64,000 bases of DNA, taken from assembly GCA_029948255.1 (NCBI GenBank), contig JALIZF010001498.1, positions 186,001 through 250,000 of the forward strand. Reading direction: 5' to 3'. This stretch comes from Telmatactis stephensoni (Eukaryota; Cnidaria; Anthozoa; Actiniaria; Isophelliidae). The notes beneath the pieces were generated by a model. That model was not told the DNA's origin and made no database searches. It saw nothing but the letters and a program-made list of their open reading frames with translations. Below, piece after piece: positions 23,801 to 37,391 of this stretch (the stretch's first letter is position 1; every line of letters starts with the position of its first letter). The position numbers and the translations under genes were made by a program.

Positions 23801-26800
23801 GGAATCCCCGGACGATGCCATTGTTTAGTTAGGTCAAAGTGAGGCTAATGATCTACTCTAAATAGCGTAAAGGGCCTATTAATTACCTCTGCCAAATGAG
23901 GCATTTTTTCAATGAGTATGAACATTGACTTAGATACTCCAGAACCACAATTCATGAGCACCTCGCGCCATCTGAAGGAAAGCAATTGTAAATCATGGAA
24001 TACAGATATCCAATCTAGTTGAATAATTCATTGACAAAGAATTTCAAAGAAGAGAAAATGAAGGAAAAGGAAGAAATGGAACAAAAGAGAGATGGCATAG
24101 AAATTAGATTCAAGAACGGGAAAGAAGAGAAGAAACAGAAGCACAGATTCGACTGCATCCATAGATGACGCCCTCTTGATAAAATAAGGGGACTGGGGAT
24201 ACTGAAGATGTAGAACTCCTTTCCAGTCTCTTTTCTTACACAAGAAAGCCATAAACACAAAGGAGTTGCCTGCGTGTGCTGTACATGGGTTCGAGTCAGC
24301 TTAAACAGAGCCAGAGCAAATGAAAATACCTGCGGTGTTCTATTATCGCCCCTGCGACAAAATGGTTGTTGATATCCAATGCTATATCGAGGATATTCTG
24401 ATTGGAAGAGTTCAGGAGAATTTCTTGCGTTGGCTCGTTAAGAAGTAATGTTACAATATCAGGATGTTGATAGGTAGCTGCCAAGTGGAGAGCGGTATTC
24501 TATGATAAAAAATATTTATAAAATTCAGTAGCCAAATAAGCAATTGAAAATTTATACGTTAGATACTTAGTCCCCAGTCAGCTATATGGAGCAAGCTTGT
24601 ATATGTACATGCATTTGTAGGACAATTGCAACACAACTTCAAATCTGTCTCTTGTTATCTAATTCCAGTTTAATTCTGCTGGCAGCAGAACGACTGTATG
24701 TGTCTGCGAGATTCTGCTTTGAGAGAGATGTAGAATAGCATAGTATATTCACTGTAAGTCTGCATGCAAGTTCATTTTTGTTTGTTCGTTGGTTGGTGTC
24801 TTTTGTTTGATGTTTGTTTGTTTGTTTGTTTGCTAGTTTGCTTGCTTGCTCATTCGTTCTTCCGTTCGATCGTTCCTCCATTCGTTCGTTTGTTCTTTCT
24901 TTCGTTCGTTTGATCGTTCGTTCGTTTGTCTGTCTGTTTGTTTTTATTTACTTACTCTCTCATCGTCTCCATAGTTCAAGCAATTAACAGGTGAGCCACT
25001 GACGATCAGTTCTACTGCTCTTTTTGATCCTTTTCTTGCTGCTTCGTGCAAGGCTGTCCTATCATTCTGATCCCTAACAAGACAAATCACAAAACAGTAC
25101 ATATACATATATGCAAATATAAGGCCAAATTTAATACCTACAGCTTCTCCTTTTCTACAGTGTCTGTTTCCTGAAAAACAGACTCAGGCGGTCTATCAAG
25201 CCTGAATAACAAGGAATAACAACTAAAGGATTTTTCATTTCCATCGATAAATATCTCGATCAGGAGTGATCGTCTGTTCTCTAAATAAATTTTCGATGAC
25301 AGCTTGCAAACCCAAAGTGTTGCGTTCACTGGGGCTACTGAATGCTCCTTTGCTGGTAGCCCGAGTGAACGCAAGATTTTGCGTGTCTAGTATATCTTTA
25401 TCTATGTATGACAAACCTTTCAATACTCGCTCCATGTGAAAGCAATTTAGCAACGGTTCTGTGATGTCCTCCACTGGCAGCATAGTGTAACGCCGTCCTT
25501 CCTCTGGTGTCTTGCAGATCAATGATCTTACTGGCTTGTTTTTCTAATATAAGGCTTACGATCTCTGATTTTCCGTGTCTGAAGTCACAATGGACAATAT
25601 CATATTGATAAATAGATGGGTCAGTGGAGTTTTTAAGTCAATTTCGTTAGTTTACAAACCTCGCGGCCACGTGTAAGGGCGTGGCCAGTGAATCTGACGT
25701 CACAGATGCTGTTGCTTTGTTGTGCTCTAGAAACAGCTGCATACTCTGAAATATTGAAAAAGTAATTTTGAAGTAACAGAATAACCGACATATTGAAATC
25801 GTGGAAGGCTCAAACACCCGATGCATCTTTTCTTACAATGTCACGCGCAAATGGCATGATCTCAGAACTAATTTTGATGTTCACAATGGTAAGTTTAATG
25901 CAGCTATCGCCATTTCCATGATCGATGTTATACCATGCTCACCGTGTAACAGAAGTAGCGCTCACAGCTACTTGCGCATCTGTTGCAGAAAACGCTTTAG
26001 GTTTATAAAAGATTTATAGCGCGCGCGCTGATTGGCTAGCAACAGTGTTTATCTGATATCAGAGGACATAGGTAATGGCTCCCACTAAAACTGCGAAAAT
26101 ATTTTATAAAATCAATATAAAACGAACGCTTATTAGTTCTTTGTGCTGTGGCCTATAAAACACAGAAGTTTATATCACAGTACTATTGCCGCGGAGAAAT
26201 GCACGCACATTTTGTATTGCTTTAAAAAGTAAATCTTATCCTTGAGTTGTAGAATCTGAAGGCTCACTAACACTTCAAAAAAAATCACTTACTTTGACAT
26301 CTCCTTGTTTGGCTGCATAGTGGGGAGGAGCAAAGCCAGTAGCATCAATTTCAGTTAGTAGTGGAATAAGCTTTTCACTCTTTACATAGAAAAAATATAC
26401 GATTTGCTAGTTTCATAACGTCGATAACATAAAACAATACATTAGTAAGAGGAGAAATGGAGATTGTTTTCGAATTTTTACATAGAATTCAAAATTCGCG
26501 AGAGGAGCGCATATATATCATTAAATCAGTGATCAGTTTTGATGGTAGCAAATCACAGTAATTTTAATCCAACTGCATTTAGGTGAATTAGTTAAAAACG
26601 TGTTATGAAGAAGAAATCCAAGTTATCTCAACTCCAAAACAGCATTTCATGCGTCATGTGTTTTCCTTTTTCTTTGCTTATCCATGGAAAAACCCTTGAT
26701 TAAATCTTAGACCCCCAACCCGGCAAAAGGAGAATTGAAACAAGTGCATAAAGAAATCCACACTCATGCTTACAAAGTAAAGTGAAGTAAAGTAAAGCGA

Positions 26801-29800
26801 CCATATTTTACGTCGATATATAACTCGTGAGAGTAATTTGAGTAACTGATAAACTTGAGGTCGACAGTGCGCTCATTCTACTCCCCTCTCTCCATCAGTG
26901 CTCCGTATTAAGGGTATATACTTAAAGCTACTTAAAGCTACACAGAAAGGAAAGAAGTTGAAGCAAGGATGTGAGATCTGGGGATTGAACTTTGGACCTC
27001 TTGCACCGAATGCCGCGCACTAACCAACTGTGCCATCCTTGCTCCAAAGCTAGAACACTTATTACTTTTCAAGTTTCTTACCTCTAAAAGTACTTTCATG
27101 GTATTCCCATGGCCAACAGCATTGAATATCACAGTTCGACCATCAATGTTCTTTACAGTTGGATCTGCTCCTTTCTCAAGCAGCAGTTGAACCGAGTCTG
27201 TTGCACCATACCTTGCTGCGAGCATTAGGGGAGTTACGTTATTTCCATCTTTAGCATTAAAATTAGCACCCTATGGACAGAAAGTGAATTATATTACTTG
27301 AATTAACTGAGAAGGTGTGGACACACGAAGCACCTTTTTACTGCAATGTTGCACGCAACTGTAGAATCGCGCTCTTTTTTAGTTAACAAGACGCTATTAT
27401 AATAATAGCGTTCACTTGGGCTACAAGGTAGCCCGAGTAACGATCCTGCTTGCAAAGGCCATCTCAGTAATTTTGTACACATTTATTATTATTATTATTA
27501 TAACAGTCTGAATGAATGACCAATAAAAAAAAAGTTTGAATGAACGATCAAATATAGTCTGAATGAAGGTCCGATAGAAAATTAAAAAAAAAATGTTTAC
27601 ACGAACGATCAAAGGAAGTATCAGTGAATGACCGAAATATGAATGATGAAAGAAGTCTGAAGGACCGATAAAAAGAAAGTTTGAATTAATGAGCGATCAA
27701 ATAAAGTCTGAATGAAAGTCCGACAGAAAAAAATGTTTGCATAAACGATCAAAGAAAGTCTGAATATAAATGACCGAAAGACTAAAGAGGTTTTATGAAT
27801 AATCAAAAAAATGTCTGAATGAATGATCTCTGAATGCTAAGCCAAATTAAAAAAAGATCGAATGTTGGAAGATTTTCCAGTTCATTATAAATTACATTTA
27901 ATTTAATATTTAATGTATAATATATGGTATTTTTCAATATTTATATCTACTTAAACACCAGTTTGTGTGGAGCGAGGGTCAACAGAACATCATGACATCC
28001 TTCACCAAGTAATCCACCTGCATTAATAGCAACATCATATACATCTCATACCAGGTATCAGCCATTTTTGAATGACACTTTTATATAGATCAGTGTTATG
28101 AATTAAACTACAAATGAAATGTTTCTATTTTCATGCACATATCTTATTTGCTATAAAAAAGGAATATCGGGATCAGCTCGGATCGGCTGGGATCAGGGAT
28201 CAAAATAGGAGAACTTTTTGAATCAAGGTTCAGAATTTTTGTCCAAAAACGGGATCACGTGTGAAAAAACGTACCATGTCACGACCATGAGGAAATGGAT
28301 GAGGAATAGTTCTAAATTAAAACAGCATTTAAATGATGCTATTTTTCTTCAGAAATGCAAATCACAGTAACAGTTATTTCTTTAGTATCAGTTGACAGCT
28401 TTGAAAAATAAAACTTCTCAGTTAACAGTTAATTTAAAAGCCGTTTCTCAGTTAGCAGTTAACCCCATTCAGACCCGTCCCATGTTGGGGTACCACTGTG
28501 GAATTCCAATATGGCGGCCACAACACCGAGAACCAGAAATAATTTACAAGGTCTTATCATGGCCATTTTCTGTCATTTGAATGTTATAACTTTCTGAGAC
28601 AGATTGATATCAAATACGTGCAACTGTTGTAATATAGCCCCGCAAGTCTTCTTGTCAAAGAATTTGCAGTTTGGCGTAACAAAATGAGGGCAAAACGAAC
28701 ATCCTATGTTACTCTAAAAGACCAAAATCAAATCCACATTGCTCCTGAGTGTCCAATGATGCCTACGTTAAAACTCTCTGTTTCTTCTCCTACAACTTAC
28801 GTGTTCTAATAGCAGTTTCATTAATGCATGACTGTTGTTTTTAGCAGCATTGTGTAGTGGTGTAGCACCATTAGCATCCAGCAGAAATATCTTTGCAATA
28901 TGAGGATCATGTTGAAGTAGTAGCCTAACTATCTCAACAGATCCTTGCTCACATGCTAAGTGAAACGCTGTGGTACGATCTTTTTCCTGTAAAGACATAC
29001 ATAAATATGAACAGACGATAAATAGTACAATTTTTCAAACTTGTTGGACTTTAAAGACTCTGAGTCTTTTTTTTCTCTCTCTCTCTCTGTGTTTGAGTCT
29101 TACAAAAAGAGAGGGTCTTAAGGGGGGGGGGGGGGGGGTTAGAAACCGCAAAACCACAAACGAAATTAAGAAAAACTCGCAGCAAAAACCTTCAAAATTC
29201 CCAAAACCGCAAACCACGTACAAAATCTGAAGTCAAAAAACGCAAAACCACAAGTTAAAAAAAAAAAAAAAAACAAATAACCGCATAACCGCATCAAAAA
29301 TAACGCAAAACCGCATCACCACAAACCCTTACGTCCTCCTCCAAAAGACTTCTGCATGCGCAGCCGGAAATGGCACGTTGAGTGACCATGTTTTAGTATA
29401 CTAACATGCACAGCTTTGCGAAACTAGTTCTGGAGTAGTAGGCTATGCAAAGAAAACATGTAACACCAGGTGTTGGGTAACTTTTGCGTTCAGCTTACGG
29501 GACCATGTTTTACGATAATTATTTACTGTTTATAAAATAGCCATCAGTATATATAACACGCGCTCTGATTGGCTAGAACACACAAAAAATAACATGTTGA
29601 TAAGAGAGCAAATAAACACCGGTTTTCACTGCGCGTTTTGAATATGTTGTGAGAATTTTCTTTGATCAAAATATTTTGACGGTCAAATAATGAATGGAGT
29701 ATCATACATACATACATACATACATAGTTTATTTATACACGGTAAAATCCATCAGTAGTAAGAAAATAGTACATCAAGGTATATTAAAATACATTAATAA

Positions 29801-32800
29801 AAAATATATGCAAAATACTGTTTTACATGATTGCCGTGTAGGAATCCAATGCCATTATTCGTGCACAAATATTCTATCAAGTTCTTTCTTAAAGTGCTGT
29901 AAGGATTTGGAGTTCCTTGCTGTTTGTGGTAGATTATTCCACAATAGAGCCCCGCTATAACTAAAACTGCGATATCGATACTCAAATTGCATTAAATTTA
30001 GAGACAAGTACCCAGTCTCCTGCTCAATTTGGGAATTCTTATCAGTTGCTACATACCTTTGGATGTCTTATCACTGCTCCATAATATAAACATAGTTGAA
30101 CAACCTGTCAACAAAGCACACGATGTCCAACGATTTTTAACAGTTGTCAGTAAAGGAAATTTATATTGGATGTATTCACAAAATAGGAAGAAAGAATTCT
30201 CTCAAAAGAGTACAGTCAACCTCAACTTGCGCCCACCACCCAAAGCGACAACCTTAACTTGATATTTTGGATGATCACTTACGGAAGGTCTGAAGGCGCT
30301 GTCACACGCTGAAACTTTTATCTAAAACTTGTGTCGATCGCCGATGCCAGACGAATTTCATAAGGGGTGTTACACGCTGAAATTTTGTCCTGAAACTTGT
30401 TCAAGTTTCTGTTGCAGGAGTAGAAAGCAGTCTTAATTTTCGTGAAACCAACCCGGAGAAAGTTTCAGCTAAATGATCGTGTTACAAGGTGCAATGCGTT
30501 GTGAAACTTGTCTCGCAACGGCGACTGAGGCAAGTTTCAGAGAAAAGTTTCACAGCGTGTAACAGCGCCTTGACTGTAATTTTCTTTTCATGATTTTGCA
30601 TTTTGCTGAGCAATTTAGGTGCCATTTTATTGAACGTTTGGCAGGTTTCAATGGAAACGAAACCAGTTTCAAAATCCAATCCCAATTTCAATTTCAATCT
30701 CAAATATTATACAACAACACATGATCAGTTTTGTTAATACTGATTTAGTTACCTTGACAACACCGCTGTCCACTGCTAAATGCAGTAACGTGCTTCCTTC
30801 TTTGTCAGCATCGTAGATGTACGAATCCATATCCATATTATTTTTCATGACTAAAAAGATATCAAAAGCTGAAATCACGGAAAGCACAATATCCAAATTT
30901 ACAGAAGATAAAATCCGGTACAGCCACACAATGGTGAAGGCAACACGAATTGCACACCTTGAATCGCGTCAGTGCATTATCAAATTATGATAACACACGT
31001 ATATCTACATTCTGCACTATAATGATCATGAAACGTGAGATTTTAGTTTCAGCCAAGACTTACTAAACTCCAGCAAATATTTAGCAGCTTTACTGGCTCC
31101 ATTCTCCATAGCCTTTCCAAGTGGTGTTTTCCCAAATGCGTCTCTATTGTCCAGCCTTGCCATACGTTCAAGCTGCCAATCAAAACCATTCAAAACACGT
31201 CAAAATATCATTCAAATTATCTTTTTCAACAGTATTAGAAAGAAAATGAGGAGCTTTTAATTGAAAATTAAGTTTTAGCTTTTCCCGGCTTCATGTGTGA
31301 CTTTGGTGAAACACTTTAATAAACTGCAAAATAGAGCCCAGTTTTCACGAGCGTTGTTGTCCATTGTTGTTTTGCAAAGGTGAGAAATGCAGCACTGAGA
31401 GTCTGCGTATGTTGTTTCTGCATCTGCTACCGTCGCTTGCATGTGTAAACAAAGCTTAAAAAGTCCTTTCTTCTTGCAAATATTGAAAAAATATGTAACA
31501 AGTTGGTTGTTGCGCAACCTTCAAAGTGTGCGAAAAGTTTGACCGCGCGCTTCTTGTTCTCTCGCCGATATGCTAAAAGGGGGTACATCTTGAGATATGC
31601 TTTTCAGTTTATCCGATCACTTCGGTCAAAAAATAACCTTACCACTTCACACAATCATTTATACACTAGATTGACTATATTTTCTTAATTAGAAGTACTT
31701 ATTATTGCAACCGTTATCTTTGACTTAAGCTCCAATCCTCTCTTTTGGAAACTTAGCATTTAGACGGACGTCAATCAAATTACTCGACTGACACAAATAA
31801 CGATTCTTATTCTGTAACAAAGAAAAACGCCTCTTTTAAACTTTTGTCGTAAATACGAGGCATTTTTTGATGGTTACAGAATAAGAAGCGCCATTTGTAT
31901 CGGTCGAGCATTTTGATTGACGTTCCCGACGTCTTTTCGAACGAGGATTGGAGCATTGGTCGCACTCAAAAGATAACGGTTGTACCACCAATGAACTAAC
32001 CAGAAATTTACAAAGCTTGTATTTATTGAGACTTGCAGCGACGTGTAGTGGGGTGGCACCATTGCTTCCCTCTGCATTGACGTCACACTCACTAAACCTT
32101 AGAAGTTCCTAAAACAACATTAAAAACATACAAACATCAACCACACGTGCCACTGGTCTTTGTATAAGAAAATTTGGCGCGTGCCTGTAAGGTTATTCTA
32201 TCATTAAGTAAATTATTTTCACGAGGTTTAATCCGGAGTTAATACTCTGGAACTAATAAGTGCATGATTATGCACTTGGTCCCAGCAACTGTTGCCATGC
32301 CTTTCAGCAAGTTAATGCAAAATTATGCATTACTTGGCATTGTTTATGGATCTGTAGTTAAAAATATAATCACGATCATTGATGTCTGGTAAATGGCTGC
32401 GAGCAGATACTGCAAACGATTTTAGAATTGATGAGCGATGCACAGCATTACAAGTGCTTGTGAACTGTCAATGCGATTTGTATAACGAATTTTAGATCGA
32501 AGGAGTGCGCACGCTCGCATGCCCCACAACCTTTTGTAATGAAATATAAATACTGATGAATCATTTTTTTTGTAACTGTGGATGATGGTACAATTTAAAG
32601 CACAACATCGATTATTGACTATATGCAAAGTGTTTTGGCCAGTATCTTTAAACAAAACGTAGTGGTATATATATATTAGTCTTGCTCCTGGCCCGTAGAA
32701 GTAGGACACGATAGCTAACAGTAAGAGGGGTTTGCTTAATTCATCAATGACGAATTTCTTCATCAATACAATAACCATTGATGGTATTCAGATGGCTGTC

Positions 32801-35800
32801 AAAAGACGATGTGTGGCACGACAAAGTATTACAATCACACCCTTGATTAAAAGAATTATAATATGAAATTATCTGCATGACGCAACAAAACCATTCAAAA
32901 ATCGTCGTTCTTTGTGAACTATCAGCAAAGCGTCAAAGAAAAACTGATAATTGGCAAATAATGATCCCATTAATTATAATAACAAGTAACACAAAATGCT
33001 GTATTTAGTTGGATATGTTTGCTGTTTAACTAAAATTACTTGTTAATTAGAATTAAATCAGCGCACAGCAACCGAGATGCTTCATTGAACTGTACTGCTT
33101 ATGAGCAACAAATTCTTAACCAGCAAACACTGATCTTAATGAGATCTTAATTACATAACAAATGACTTTTTTATTCTCTGGAATTAAATCCTTTCGCGCA
33201 CAGCAACGAGCTTCATTAAATTGCTTATAAGCAACCCAGTATTAACTGGCAAAACACTAATTTTAACTATATAACAAATAACTGTTTCTTTTTTCACTAG
33301 AATTAAGTCATTTACTGCACAGCAACCAACATGCTCCAATGACTTGTATTACTTGTCAGAAACTTAGTGATAATTGACAAACACTATCTTATTGATTACG
33401 AATAACAATAAACAACAGACTCGGTTTTCTGTCGTGGGGTTGGCGTGTGTCCCAAGCCTCCAGAGGATCGCGGGCGTACCGAAGCCACCACGACTGCAAT
33501 TTGAGCCTAAACAAATAATATAATTTCTCAGTTCCAGTTGTTGTACATAGACCAGCTGCTAATCAAATTATAAGTATCATTATTCGCTTGTAAATGTCCT
33601 CATTGAGAAACCCTAGGCCTTCCTGTTTATCATGGTATAAGTAACTAGTAGCATTTTGGATAGTTGTGTCGTCAGTCACACGAATTGTAGCTAGAAAGAT
33701 TCGATGCTACTCCTATTGTTGTTTTAATTAATGAAATAAGTCCAAAAACGAAAACGCCAAAGCAAGGACGATCTGTCCAACTGTCTTACATTTTTGGTCG
33801 AAAAGAATATTCAGTTCACAAAATGATCAGATGATGAGTATTTCAAAACCAATGAGTACCATATTCAATTTATTTAATGCTACTTCTCTTTATAAAATGT
33901 TTACATCAGTTTCTAAATAAGATTATTTCAATGGCGTCGGCATAAACACCTGACAGAGCGCGTTGCTGTTTGTTTTTCCCGCCTTTTCAACATTACCCCC
34001 GAAAAGAACAATACGGCACTAATTTGAAGACACACTTCAAGGAAACCCCGAAAGAAAAGCATTCTTTGTGTCCTCATCAGGAATGCGCGGCATTTTAAAT
34101 TGCCTCGCTGGCTGGTTTTCAAAGGAAATGAACCGCAAAAGCGGCCATTTTGGTATTCAAATTTCAACCAGTCCGGCGAAGCGTATGTTCAGTTTGATAT
34201 AAGCATTCGTAGAGTAAAGACAAGTTGTGAAGTTTTCTCTTCAAAATGTCAAACAATCAGCAACTACAACATTATGACCCTATGGTGGAGTTACAAAACT
34301 TTTGTTCAAGAAACGAAGTGAAAAAACCAACACCGTACAGTATAGAAGACTTGTTGCCCATTTCGTACAGGCAAATTTCGCCGGCCAGTTCTGTTTCAAG
34401 CTCGCCAAGCTCTCAAGCTTCGTCTTCTAGTCAGCCTTCGAGTCCACAACTTTCTGAAAGCGATTCGTCGTGCGATACAGGTAAGGTTGTGAAAATTTCA
34501 TCCACTTAGCAGTTTTTAGCACAGTTTTAATGACCAATAAAACGTCACGTTAATTGCTGTGTTAATAAAGTTTGCTCGCCTTCTCAAGTTTGAAAATGAA
34601 AATGGATGAATATATCGAAGTCGTGACAAAATTTGCTCTAATCGTTTCTGGGCGTATAACTTTAAAGTTCAAGCATAAGTCTGGATTCTAGCTTAGAGTA
34701 AACGGTGTTAATGTTTTTATTGTTGGTTAACTGTCGGAACTGTCGATCTTCAAGACTCTCGAGCAAGATGTTCGCAAAATCTTGAAACGTTTTAAAATGA
34801 GCAATTGAGTGGCTACAAACATCACAATTTATTAATCAGAGTTATGACGTATTTAAACTTACTTCGGTGAAAATTCTATTGATATTCAAACGTAAACATG
34901 GCCCTGTTTACATATTCAGTTACATAATGTAGTCCTTTTACATCTGCGCACAAGTTTCGAAACCGATTGTATCTTGGCATTTTTTCCATTTTAGACTCTC
35001 CAAGCTCAATTTCTGGTCATCGATCTCCCCCTACATCTAAGAAGTATCGAACATCCTTCTCACACGACCAAGTCTTTGAACTGGAACGACGCTTCGACAA
35101 AAAGCAGTACCTCGAGCCGTCAGAGCGACAAGAAATAGCTATTTCACTGGGAATGACTGATCAACAGGTGAAAACATGGTTCCAGAATCGAAGAATGAAA
35201 AACAAGCGGAAACGCACTGCAGAAACACAGTACTACACCAAACTAGCGTTTGCAAACAGACTAGCCAGCGGTGTCACCCCACCACAACCTGGTTTCCATA
35301 GTTACCAGCCGCCATTTTATCCAACTATGGTGCCATTTCCAACGCTGGAACCTCCAAGATATCAAACCTTTCCACCAGAACTCTCCCCATTTCAGCAACG
35401 CCCAGCGCCATCACAGTGCTACCCGGGGATCGAACTGAGCGGCTCGGTCAGTCCTCCACCGGAATACCCAGGTCCTAGATTTGGACATTCTTCTTTGTGC
35501 CGCGATTGTCCTGGGCCTGATTGTGGCCGTCCTCCAGTTCCTTTGTACGGCTTTCCAAGTATGCCAATGTTAACTCCACCTCAAGATTTTTCGTTGTTTC
35601 ATTAGAAATTAATTTCAAGTAATTAATCATTTATACTTTCTAAAGACTCATAGAAGATTCACTTTCAATTGAATATTATTAGTATTTAATTATATATGGA
35701 AAAGTTTTAGGAATTAGCGGCTGAAAGTAAAGCATGTATATGACTTCGTGCGTATCTGCATTTTTGGCTGGTGAGAATTTTTTGCAAATGCATATTAATT

Positions 35801-37358
35801 GATGCATATATAGTCTAATAGACGTTACCCATATTCTTTGAGTGTCCAAGTAAAATATTCCAACTGATCTATGTTGGGTACCAATCGCCAAATTGGCGAA
35901 GCAAACGCGGAGTTTTGATACGCGGCTTCTTCCGCTCAATGAAAATACATAAATCGTATAATTTTTCATTAGATTTATTTTAATAAAATATCAATCAATG
36001 TCTTTTTGATCAAATCTACAATTTTTGATCATCTACATCGATAAATGAAATGCATTTCTTCTCTATAAGGGTTTTTACTTTAGTTATCTCATAAGCGGAC
36101 CGTGTTATTGGTAAACACTCCTAGAGCAGCACTTTGAATAGTGCACCCTTGTATATCCCCTGTTTAGTTGTAAATATGCTGTGTGCACCGATAGAACATT
36201 TCTCATATGACTGTGAAAACGGCACGTTCACGACAGGGCGAGGTATGAACTTTAACCTAAAGGCAAGCTTGTATACAAAGAAAGTTAAAGCATGTGATAA
36301 GATCGATAGCCCTGGAGAAACCTTTCCACATAGCTATTCACCAAATCACAATAGAATATTCCTTAAAGGCAAAATTAAGACTTCGACTCATAACGATATT
36401 TTCTGACAGTTGCACATGCTTGTGAATTGGATGAGGTGAATAAAACATGCAGCTTTGCATTATTTTGCGCAATATTTTCAGAGGTTTAAACACGCGCAGT
36501 CCTAGAATCGCACTTACCCGACTTAATTTAAAAGCGCTTCATTTGTACTGGTTAGTTCTCCCGTCCGCACTAAGAAAACTTTTCAGTATAAGGAATAAGC
36601 CAATAACATGAGCTTTAAAATTTCTTCGGACTAGTATGGACTACGCTTAACACATACCTTTATTATGAACTCATCTCCAGTGCGTACTGCATAATGCAGT
36701 GGTGTATCGCCTCGATCATCCCTCAGTGTGACATCCGCAAGTGCATGCAGAAGCATTCTAACGATCTTGTGATCACCTTTGAGTATAGCATTGTGTAACG
36801 GACATCGACCAAAACTGTTTGGAACATCAACTCCTGGAAATATTCCAATGATATGAAAAGTATGAGTGTCAATAGGGAAGTCAATATACAGTGCAGGGGC
36901 GTATCCAGAATATTTCGAAGGGGGGGGGGGGGGTCACACTTTCCATTTTCCACCAAAGAGGGGTCACACTTCCAATTTCTCAATCTTTCGCCAGTCAGAT
37001 TCTTTTATTTCTATCATCTTTTTGTTTTCAAAGGGGGGTCACGGGCACCCTGGGACCCCCCTGGATACGCCCCTGCAGTGACTGTACTTATCAGCAATTA
37101 ATGACAATTAAAAAAATCTTAGATTGAAGGGCTAGTCAATTATGCAGCTAATGGCACTAGAATCTCTCGTAATGCGTTGGTACCTGTGCCTTGTTGCAAA
37201 AGTTTTGAGATGGTCGTATAGTCCAGTGACATGACAGCTTCATTGAGTCTCTGAGATCTGCTGCCCTTAGGACCTGCCACATCCTAAAATGAAAATGATG
37301 CACAAATGAATAAATTTGTGCATTAATTTAAAAATACATGCGCGGACTTCTCGGTTTA

Positions 37359-37391
<33 letters not shown>

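Noticed and set aside
29794..29985. Separate small gene
   Set aside because: The [12 protein letters not shown] pattern is a retrotransposon reverse-transcriptase end, so it is listed as a LINE fragment.
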